This document shows, one piece after another, positions 1 through 11,929 of a stretch of DNA of 64,000 nt (the stretch's first letter is position 1; each line of letters opens with the position of its first letter). The DNA lies in the NCBI GenBank assembly GCA_038501785.1, contig JBAMJR010000031.1, positions 10,870,501 through 10,934,500 on the forward strand, in the 5' to 3' direction. The stretch is from Myoxocephalus aenaeus. Taxonomy: Eukaryota > Chordata > Actinopteri > Perciformes > Cottidae. The notes beneath the pieces were generated by a model. It had not been told where the DNA came from. It searched no databases and saw nothing but the letters and a program-made list of their open reading frames with translations. Both the position numbers and the translations under genes were made by a program.

Positions 1-1421
1 CCAGACCCAGTCTGCCAGTGTCAAGTTCAGTTCTCGGAAGATACCCTTTCCCCGTTGCACCCCCCAGCCGGTCATTAATGTGATTCACTCCAAACTCTTT
101 GGGCTGCGTCATAAACACACTAAGCCAAAGCCATCGGGACAGCCTGTCCTGTGACTTTGAGGTCGCCAAAATTGCAGTTCACATGAATAGCCAGGTAGAG
201 TCATAGAAAGATATTAGATATGGAAGAATGGGAAAAAATTTTATGTGTATTTATTGGGTGAGCAGCCGTCATTGAAATAAATTAGCTGCCATGTTTGGAT
301 TCATCACCCATTGTTTGACACATCCATGAGCCAGAGCCACTTGTCAAATGCCAAGGACAAATGGATTGGATAATTATACAGTGATAGCTCTGAAACGTCT
401 TCTTAATTATAATTATGAACATAATCCACGGTGGAAAATGAGAGGGTCAAGTATCACGCATTAAAATACATATTTTGGCTGCATGTTGCAACACTCGTCT
501 CTTCCAGAAGTACACAGTGTCTTCTTTTCCACGTCAATATGCTCCAAATCTTTTAATTAACCTTTTTTCTTGTATTCTGCTGTCAAATAAATATTGTTAG
601 ATCTCTTCAGTTTTGACCCTTGGACTCTTTTCAATTGGTTGCTACGTTAGTGATCTAGGATTGAAAGCTTAATCTGCTGTTGCACAGTGTAAATCCATCC
701 GAGTAAATCCTTCAACTAAATGACCAAAAAAAAAAAAAAAAAAAAACATACAAATTTAAAAAGTGCCATTTCAAGAGCCACATTAAAATGCACAACAATT
801 GAAAAGTTGTTCAATAGAAGTAAAATAAAACACTAATTGACATGCACTTAAAAGTTCATTTTCCTTCCGTTCTTTCAAGAAACGCTTTTTAAGAGGCTTA
901 ATATAATCCGCCTGAGTTCAAGAAAGAATGAGTGAAAAGGTGGGCCGAGCCTGCTGGCGCAGGATTGGCTGTGGACTCTTCAGTATGTCCATCAAGCCCA
1001 CACAGACTTTGACCCGGGTAAGAGGGAAAAGCTTGGCAAACAGCCAGCGCTCGCCTTGCACTCTGCTGACGTGCCGCCGCTTGGCACCCGGCGGCAACGA
1101 GACACGGCGGCACGTGGCCCCTGACGCACTGCTGCGCTCCAGCTCAACGTGGTACAGACGCTGCATTCACAGAACACTGCTGCATGTGAGGGACACGAGC
1201 ACGACATCAAGGGCCCTGCAGTGCATTTTGTTTCACCGAAGAGCCTTTTGTGATGTCTGCGTGTGATCTGTATTGTTAATCGGGATATGTTCGGCCGAAT
1301 GGAGCACACGTGTCCTCTCCTCTCCATCAGCTGCTCCGTTAACGATCGAGTGCAAACGCACCGTGCAGACGTTTGTAGGGGGGCAGCGGGCGTACGAGGC
1401 ACTGCCCGTCGAGCGTCTCAC
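1..1421 (-). other. pptc7 intron 3 (partial)
   Basis: I found no further pptc7 exon here. The left 900 bases are AT-rich with an A-run at about 726-746. A GC-richer patch at about 950-1240 gives overlapping ORFs on both strands that resemble no family I know. Confidence 0.7.
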
Positions 1422-1620
1422 CTGTCGCTGAGGACGGCTCCTTCGGCTCCCGGGGGAGCGATGGACAGCTGGAAGGGCGTGTTGAAGTAGTGCTGCTGCT
1501 CGTCCGAGCGGTGGACCACCTCCCCTCCGCGGACCACCAGGAAGCCCGAGTCTCCCAAGTTGGCCGTGTGCAGCCGGTGACTCTGCCGGTCCAAAACCAC
1601 AATGCAGGCCGTGCTGCTGC
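1422..1620 (-). CDS. pptc7: pptc7 coding exon 3
   Basis: The acceptor CTGCAG is followed by SSTACIVVLDRQSHRLHTAN, then GDSGFLVVRGGEVVHRSDEQ and on to GAVLSD. The exon ends in phase 2 at a GTGAGA donor. It contains the GDSG motif typical of PPM phosphatases. Confidence 0.93.
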
Positions 1621-2204
1621 CTGCAGACGGACACAGACACATTTCATGAAATGGAATGCTAAATTTTTTTTAATTACCCTACAAATAAAATGCAGCTGTG
1701 GCCTGCATCTTCCGCTGGGTCGAGGTCAATGTAACTACACCACAGACCATTCGTAACAAAACCAAATAGGATTGCATGGATATTTTGAAGGTGCTGGAAA
1801 ATTGTAGTTTTGTTTTCATAAGTTATTTTTGTGACAATGCCTGGATGAAAACAAAGCTGCACCCTAACCCTAAAAATAACTTTCTTCCTCTTGACTTTCT
1901 GCAGCTACATAGCGGAGAAGATTCCTCTCCGTTTATGGAAAGCTACCCATCTAAAGTGCGTTTGGGAGACTGATTGATGAGGTTAGCCTGAATACACAAA
2001 CTTGATGGAACACAATCAGCGTAGAGGTTTTAAGAACTGTTGGGTGGCAAAGGGGAAACATGAGCTGGTGGACAGCGGACGGCCACACCCTGCTGATGAT
2101 TCATCCATAAACACACCAAAATATGTTAGAAAGGATCAACCTTCAAAACCCCTCGCGCACTGTGACTCACTCCCTTTCTACTCCGTTTTCTCTCCAGCAG
2201 CACA

Positions 2205-2261
<57 letters not shown>

Positions 2262-4535
2262 CCGGCCTCAAGAACATTCCCTCTACCGTGAAGGAACAGC
2301 ACAATATGGTGTTTTTTCCCCTGCTGCACATGTGATAACGGGGTGGAAAAGTACTGACACTCGCAGGGACAGAGCTGTTCCCAAAACACGTATTCACTGA
2401 CGTTTGCGCATGCTTTGTTGTCGGGAAGGAGGACAAGGATTGTGGAAGTGAACTGCACGAGGCAGGTCGGGACTTGGGACATTCCCGGGACTTCTTAATG
2501 GGATCTGGCTGTTCTGACTCATGAGGCAAAAATCTCCATCCAGCCACCGCTAAACTCAACAGGCGGAAACAAAACAACCTAATCCTAAACAGTCTACTCC
2601 GATCCAAGCCGCATGGAAAATGCCCCGTTTCATTGGCTCACAGTCTGCCTTTACACTAAACTCTCTTTAAAAACACATTTGATACTACGGGTTGAGAATA
2701 GAAGGAGACCATGGCGGTCGTCTTGTACTCATCGAACACGAGAGGATACATCACATCAATTGTACTGGAAGGAATATGTAAACGCTTTTCCAACACACTG
2801 ATTATTACACTCGTTCACATAAACACAAAAGTCTTCTTTAATGCATTAGTAGGGTAAAGTGTCCATTAAGAAGACATGGTGGAGTGCATGACTCTCTCCG
2901 TTAACACTAAGATCCTGCATTTCCAGCGGCTTCACTGCACTCACCCAGCAGTGGCACTTTGTTCTGCAGCAGCTCGTAGTAGCCGGCCGTGAGGACTCCC
3001 ACGGGGTTGCTGGGGACAAAGCGGCCTTCCTTCACCAGCCTCTCGCACGTCTTCATCAGTGTCCCTGAAAACTGCGATGGGTCCACTCCGTAGTCCCGCC
3101 AGCCGCCTACTCCATCTGCTACACCTATAAAACAAATAGTTGAAATTCATAATATTCCCCACTTCCATTACTAATATATGTATTCTGTATTGTGCATAAC
3201 GCTGCTTTTTAAACCCCACAAGGGATCAGAAAAATAATCATCATTCTGGCATCGCTCATGAGTGAAGATCTTGTGAGAAGCGAGAACAATGCCCTGCAGT
3301 TGGACAATAAAAGAAAACACAATGGGCACTTTCACCAGGACGCAAAAAGGACGCGGCCAGAAAAAAAAAATAGACAGTGTTCAAGAAATCAAGGAAATGT
3401 CACAGAATGTACAAACCAGCCTCCGTCAGTCAGAAGTTCAGCTTTGAAAAGTCCCTTTTTCAGTTATTCCTGATTGTGTTAGGAGAGTCTTTCTGAATAA
3501 TTATTTCATTAAATAAACATAGATAGATGTTATAGATACACTGTTCGGTGAGTTTTAGACACACCGATGGTATATTTCGGCTCAAAACATAAAATCTGAA
3601 ACCCCCCAACAAAAACCTCCCAATTGCAAGCCTTCATGTATCTTTCTATATAAACACGATCTGCTTTTGTTGGTTAATAGGAGCACTTGTTCCCGTGGGA
3701 GCATTTGATGAGGTCAAAGATGTTCCTCGGAAACTTTAGTCTCTCCTCTCAGGCCCATACAAGGAAGGCCCTCTGCTCTCCGCTGCAGGAACAGAGAAAC
3801 GGGCCGACTCAAAGCAGACGCACAACTTTGCAACTAATCAAACAGTCCAAAAATAACCCGGCATAGCAAAAAAAGAAGTCCTGATTTCTAAGTGTATTCA
3901 TGTGTCTGTTTAACTGACACAGCACAGGTATTCAGCAGAGCTGCGCAGTCCTGCAAGGGGTGTCACACATAGCAGGTTGTTTATAAGGTCTTTTGTGCTG
4001 GAGAGCCATTTTAAATCAACCCAAAGACGAGCGGGTTTTAAAAGGCGCTTTTTTTTTGTTTTGTTTAATTAAAACTTCAATGGCGTAATTAATTAATTCG
4101 CCACACAATATGAACCCAGTGGAGATTCAAGTAGAATAAATAATATGCAGAACATGTTTAATACGGAACAACGTGATGGGATGATAAGCCTCAGTGGGCA
4201 CTTTCAACTGCATAATACGGTTATTGGTCACACGCGCACGCATGAAGCGGATAACCTCTGACCTCCCATTCACGTCACAGCCAATGTTACACAGGTTAAT
4301 GTTTTCTACAGCAAAACTAAAGCAGACGCTCACCCAAAACATCGGCCGATCGGTGACGGGCGATGAAGCACGCGTCGTCCCCGTAACACATCCCTTTCTT
4401 CAGGATGCCTTTGCAGAAATCCTTGCCGAAGCCGCAGCTCGCCGTCACCAGGCTGTAGTCGCGGCCGTCTGTCTGGGAAAGTCCGCCGATGACAGCTCTG
4501 GCAACCAGTCTACCGTACGACAGCACGGACAACAT
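1422..4535 (-). CDS. pptc7: pptc7, PP2C-family phosphatase (5' part; 3' exons beyond window)
   Basis: PPTC7 is a metal-dependent PPM/PP2C-type Ser/Thr phosphatase of the mitochondrial matrix, linked to coenzyme Q biosynthesis and mitophagy control. Three coding exons are visible on the minus strand: 4334-4535, 2945-3124 and 1422-1620, all with GT-AG junctions and matching phases (1, 1, 2). Together they encode about 193 residues, roughly two thirds of the ~300-residue family length. Visible landmarks are YGDDAC, the metal-binding VADGVGGW and the NLGDSGF motif, plus the highly conserved HRSDEQQHYF stretch. I chose the start at 4535 because MLSVLSYGRLVARAV aligns with the vertebrate N-terminus; an in-frame ATG three codons upstream exists. 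The glycine-rich insert of the human N-terminus is absent. The last exons are not found in 1-1421 and should lie to the left. Recognition is strong; which teleost copy it is cannot be told. Confidence 0.93.
1621..2944 (-). other. pptc7 intron 2
   Basis: An intron of about 1.3 kb holding a (CA)26 array. I see nothing else recognisable in it. Confidence 0.85.
2209..2260. repeat. (CA)n microsatellite in pptc7 intron 2
   Basis: Uninterrupted CA dinucleotides, about 26 units. They create long His/Thr or Val/Cys ORFs that are not genes. Confidence 0.99.
2945..3124 (-). CDS. pptc7: pptc7 coding exon 2
   Basis: The acceptor TTATAG precedes an exon reading VADGVGGWRDYGVDPSQF through NKVPLLG, which carries a metal-binding Asp-Gly of the PP2C fold. 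The donor is GTGAGT. Both ends are phase 1. Confidence 0.93.
3125..4333 (-). other. pptc7 intron 1
   Basis: An intron of about 1.2 kb, AT-rich towards its 5' end (T-run and TTAATTAATT near 4050-4100). I recognise no gene or repeat in it. Confidence 0.85.
4334..4535 (-). CDS. pptc7: pptc7 coding exon 1
   Basis: It encodes the N-terminus from MLSVLSYGRL to RHRSADVLG, which would include the mitochondrial targeting segment. The exon ends at TTG-G followed by a GTGAGC donor (phase 1). It lies in a CpG-rich stretch. Confidence 0.92.
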
Positions 4536-4900
4536 CACCCACAACGCACACCAGCGTCCACCGAAGAGGACCCGGCCAAGCTAGCAGCCCTGCTAGCTTA
4601 GCGGCGACGCGAGCGCACACAATGTTGACTCGCTAACAGCGCGCGCACTCGGGAGGGCAGCTTTGTTCCGGTGATAACTGCGCAAACAATGTTCACAGGA
4701 ACTGGACGCTTCTTCTGCTCCTGAAGACCCGCAAGCGCTGCTTCTCCGCGGCCATGGTGTCACTACACCCCGAGACACTACGTAACAGGAGTGTGGACCT
4801 GCTGCCCTGCGTGTGTCCTCACGCGCTCCGCTCCGCTAGCAAGGTCTTGTGACTGCTCCGACGTCAGACGGCGTTACGCAATCTACGTTTCCTAATAAGG
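4536..4900 (-). promoter_or_regulatory. pptc7 5' UTR and CpG-rich promoter region
   Basis: The DNA upstream of the pptc7 start, roughly 4400-4870, is rich in CG dinucleotides and GC compared with the AT-rich flanks. This is what a CpG-island promoter of a housekeeping gene looks like. No TATA box is obvious and the transcription start cannot be placed. Confidence 0.6.
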
Positions 4901-5309
4901 AAATGGCACTTTTCAGTCAGCTCCTATCTCGTTTAGAAATAATACAATTAGGTTTTATGTAGAGATGAAACTGTTGAGACGAATTCACCTAGATTGGCTA
5001 TTTGAAGCATAAGAATAACGCAGCGTTATAATTAACAGATAAATACCGACGTGGAGAAAAATAAACAAAAACAGTCAGTCCATTACTTAAAAATATACAA
5101 ATACAATATTGCACACATTTTGGGACAACTTGTCCATTTCCCTTACCAAATTGGATTTTGCACTATATTCTGTCTCCCCCTTGTGGGAGCCCGGTTTCAT
5201 GAATTACCAACATGCATTGAAATATACAGCTGCACTTGTATATACAGTAAACACTGATGATTAATAAGCAAAAAGGTTTGAGGAACAAATGACATTCAGA
5301 TACCAATTT
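4901..5309. other. pptc7-ppp1cc intergenic spacer
   Basis: A short AT-rich spacer between the pptc7 promoter and the ppp1cc 3' end. The two genes are tandem on the minus strand. I see nothing else in it. Confidence 0.7.
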
Positions 5310-5882
5310 CACCTTAAAATACACTCAAAGTTTATTAGAAAGATTTAGACGTTACAAGAGTGCTTACTTATTTATTTTAGCACAAGACTTGTTTAAAAAT
5401 GTGATGATGCAGTGTAAGTCAATACCTCATGATACCGACCGTAAATAAACTGTAAATATAGTTTTACATAAGTAAACAGGTGTTTGTGACTCTTCCCTGT
5501 TGGTTTTATAGCCATTAATACCCATTACTGAAATGAAAAAGATCACAAATGAATAAGACAATAAAGAAACTGGAAAAATTGTGCACAGCTTCAAACAAGG
5601 CATTCCTGTGCATAAGTAGCCATATTGTTAAATTTTTCCTGATTGAACAGTCATATGTGGCAAAGACTAGCTGCAAAATGGAGTGCAAAACACCTGAGGT
5701 TTTCATGGTGACATATCAATTTACCCCCTGTGGACAAAACAACAAAACATTTTGCTTTCCTCAGGTATGAGTGAACACCTTTTCAGTATTGGCAGCATGA
5801 AGGATTAATAACCAACCCTTCATATGCAGAAGACAAAAGCAGAACACAGGAGCGAGAGTCCGGCTGTTTGTGCCCCCCTCAC
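5310..5882 (-). other. ppp1cc 3' UTR (approximate)
   Basis: Downstream of the stop codon on the minus strand, AT-rich sequence runs to AATAAA signals at 5376-5371 and 5336-5331, giving a 3' UTR of about 0.5-0.6 kb. The exact cleavage site is inferred. Confidence 0.6.
5331..5336 (-). terminator. polyadenylation signal AATAAA, ppp1cc
   Basis: Minus-strand AATAAA, with a second at 5376-5371. These are the canonical hexamers closest to the expected 3' end. Confidence 0.55.
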
Positions 5883-8707
<2,825 letters not shown>

Positions 8708-9115
8708 TGTAGCGGTCGGTGTTAATACAACCGCTTCAGTCAAATATAAAGTCTTGGTGTTCTACACACTTGGAAGCTAGCTAGTCCGTTAGCTTCCTAA
8801 CGTTAGCTTCGCTTATTTGAGGCTAAATACGTTGTCGTGACCCTGTTTCTGTTTAGCTGCTCGTTGACACGTGTGACAGTCTTTTACTGCTACCTCGACA
8901 CCGCAATTATAGAAAAAAAAGAAGAAAAAAAGATCTACATCCAAGGTTGGCTTTTGCTAAGAAACAAGGGACTAAAAAAAATAAACGTCAACCGCACTAG
9001 CTGTCGGCTAGCGATGGTGCCCCGTCTGTTTGTCTCTGCCGCACCTTGTGCAGCGAGGCGGCTGCGCGTGGCTGCGCGCGCTGCTGCTGCCCCCTGCTGG
9101 CCTGGATGAACAACG
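8708..9115 (-). promoter_or_regulatory. ppp1cc 5' UTR and promoter region
   Basis: Sequence upstream of the ppp1cc start, with GC- and CpG-rich patches (about 9000-9110) and repeated GCTAGC/GTTAGC strings. It fits a TATA-less housekeeping promoter. The start site cannot be fixed. Confidence 0.5.
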
Positions 9116-9289
9116 AGGCTTTAACCTAGATAAAGATTATGAGTTTTGGGGGTGTAAAAATACGAGAAAATACTAGCAACAACATCGACTTGATTGTTTA
9201 GTGTATATTATGAGCAGCCGGTTTCATTAAAAAATCTCATGTTATGAAATTTAATGATTTGGTATATTATAAAATAATGCAAACAATGT

Positions 9290-9720
9290 TCGGAGCTAAA
9301 ACAAACAACATTTCTTTTCAATTAAAGAATGTAAATATTATTTGAGAGATGTTTGGAAGCGTATCGTACACAAAGCAAAAAAAAGGGATTAAAAGAAGAT
9401 GTATCTCTATTGTAGGAGTTAAATTATGGAACAACGCTAATATAAATTGAAGAATGTATAACTCATTTTTGGTTTTCAAAAGGATTGTTTATGAAACTAT
9501 TTTTCACAAGCGTGAATTAAATATATATTTGTCTTTTCTTTTTACTTTTATATTTAATTCTCTTGAGGGTTACTTAATTGATAAGAATTTAGGATAGGAA
9601 TATACAAGCAGTAGGCTTCTGCCTATACCTTTTCAGTCATATTGTATACTAGATTATATATAGGCTTTACTCATTATATTGTGTGTGATGACTGAATAAA
9701 ACACTACTACTATTATTAAG
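9290..9720 (+). mobile_element. decayed non-LTR retrotransposon 3' end
   Basis: From about 9382 the plus strand reads KGIKRRCISIVGVKLWNN, then after a stop SFLVFKRIVYETIFHKRE. This resembles the C-terminal end of fish LINE ORF2 proteins (SIxGxKLWN followed by FKRxxxxxLL). It is followed by an AT-rich 3' UTR and a simple CTACTACTATTATTA tail. Stops and length show it is a dead fragment; the family is not assigned. Confidence 0.6.
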
Positions 9721-11750
9721 TTTATCTTATGAGCACCAGGCATCAGGAATTCTATATAATCAAAGATATGACAGTCACGGGTTAGGTAGGATGTTGTTTA
9801 CACTAATTAATTCATGGCCCTTATTAAGAATGGTCAGAATAATAGCCTACAAAGACAGCACTGTTTTAATGCATAGTTTCATAGTATTCTTTTTTTAAAT
9901 AATAATTACCATATTTGGGCAAAACCGCTATTAATTGTTACCAAAACATAATGTTAGGTGCAGTGATTCTCTCAAATGTATTGGTAACACTTCTAAGTCT
10001 AGTTAAGGTACTAACAACACCACATCTGTTTGAAGCTTATTGCTGTTCAGTTGAGCAGTATTTTCCAATACACACACTATGTCAAAATTAAAGTGAAAAT
10101 CACATGATCCTAAAATACTTGATGCATGGATGGAAGCAACTCACTTCCAACGCGAGTAGTTTAGTGTTTTACAGTAAGTTGTTGTCATTAGAAGATAGAC
10201 AGCCTCTTATTACTGTGTAATTATACACTAGCTCAATTGTTAGTAAGTCCTAAGCAATAATATAGTTGTATTGGTAATAACATAGTGCTGGAATGGCTAT
10301 ACATTTACCAGGTAATTGTGCAGCAATTTTGGGAACAAAGGGATAATGGTCAATGATTGATGTGGTAATTATTATTCATTATTCAGGAGCATGTATATGC
10401 CAATTTTCTTTAAAAAATCAAATCAAGCCTTTAAGTATTTTGACAGCCTGGTTATTAAAAATCCAACCACAACAAACCATTCTAAGCGCGCCAGTGTTTT
10501 GGCAGTGATGATATATTTACAGGGAACAAATTCATACAATTCCTGCTCATGTTTTTTTTGGCTGTTTTCAGCTGCTACATTTAGTTTTCATAGGAGGGTA
10601 CTGCTATGAAACAACAATCTCTTGTAGGTTAGCCAAGCACCTACTGTATGGAGTCTAGCAAACAAAAAACAAGATTCCCCTTTAAACAAATGTAACAACT
10701 CTTAAATAAAGCTGCACTGCAAACAAATATAATGTAATATATACTGTATGTATTTTAATCTTCCAAGGTCAAAGTTAAAGGAACATTAGGACTCTTAGAT
10801 AATGAAAAGGTTCCTCCCTAAATCATCATCACCATCGCTTAGTGCAGCCAGAGTGCATTTGCTGATTATTGAGAGACAGAGCTTGAACAGAAATACAGAT
10901 ATCCGAAAACACTGCTGCGAAGGCAGCACTGGACTCAATCTTAAATGACTATATCCAGCTAATTAAATATCACGACTGGAACAGCTTTTCTGTTGCAACA
11001 ATGGGAAGTAAAGCTGCGCACAAATCCATCTCCCTTGAGCCAAGTGGAAAATAATAATTGTTGTTTCTCACACTGGTATTAGCTAACATCCTCACAGGCC
11101 TGCATGTTTAACCTCCTGACCACGGGAAGAATCCCACACACCATCATTAGTGGATCTTTGCAGCTATCTTCTTCAGTGATACCAATCCTCCCTTCCCCTA
11201 TTAATTTAACAAACATATCTAATAGCATGTGATGTCAATACACACTGACCACTTCCTTTCTGTGGTCTCATACATTTTTTATTTGACCTATTACACACAG
11301 GAGATCACATGTCAATAGTGTAGTAATAGCTGTACCTATACACACACACTAACATATAATGCTTAATACATTAATGCAAAATTATGTGATTCATGTAAAT
11401 GAATGTGAAGCGAGATAATTGTTTCTGTTTATTTCATTTTTCTGCTGTAGACTTTGTGATATTTCAGCACAAACATGACCCATTCATTTAGGGGGAGGCA
11501 CCCCAGGCTTCCTATCGTTTTTCTGGTCAATTTTGAGATATAGGGCTATTTTGCTTCCATAACTTGTCCTCTCTTAGACAAGTGGAAAGAAAACACCCAA
11601 AATACACATTTATTCTCCTACTTTGTCTATTTGCCTCTGTAGATTTCTCGTTAAATTCACCAAAAGTTAGCATTTTCAGAAAACTTGTAATACAAAAACA
11701 GAATTGCCTTAATATAAGTAATCAACTGGGGAAGCTTCATGGTAATATCT
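9721..11750. other. ppp1cc-myl2 intergenic DNA
   Basis: About 2 kb of AT-rich sequence with no ORF, repeat or RNA gene I recognise. Human carries ccdc63 in this interval; I see no trace of it. Confidence 0.7.
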
Positions 11751-11769
11751 ATTCATAAAATGTTTCTAC

Positions 11770-11775
11770 TTTATT
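11770..11775 (-). terminator. polyadenylation signal AATAAA, myl2
   Basis: Minus-strand AATAAA about 50 bases after the myl2 stop codon. It implies a very short 3' UTR, plausible for a highly expressed sarcomere gene. Confidence 0.7.
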
Positions 11776-11824
11776 CACTTGGGGTGTCTCCCCTTAAACG
11801 TCCAGAGTGAAGCTCAGGAATCAT

Positions 11825-11929
11825 CTACTCTTGGTCTTTCTCTTCCCCATGTGTGATGACGTGGACCAGGTTCTTGTAGTCCAGGTTTCCCGCTACATCT
11901 GGTGGGAACGCCGCAAACATCTGTTCCAT
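11825..11929 (-). CDS. myl2: myl2 coding exon 7 with stop
   Basis: 105 nt encoding MEQMFAAFPPDVAGNLDY, KNLVHVITHGEEKDQE and TAG. It is two residues longer at the end than the human protein. Confidence 0.95.
   Translation of the reverse strand: MEQMFAAFPPDVAGNLDYKNLVHVITHGEEKDQE

Noticed and set aside
898..1402. Overlapping ORFs in a GC-rich patch, considered as pptc7 exon 4
   Set aside because: None reads like the expected SPDAAD... GDIILTATDG segment; there is no matching phase-2 acceptor with that content.
2126..2607. Long His/Thr or Val/Cys repeat proteins
   Set aside because: They are translations of CA/GT microsatellites; the same applies at 17.2, 23.7, 50.7, 58.8 and 60.5 kb.
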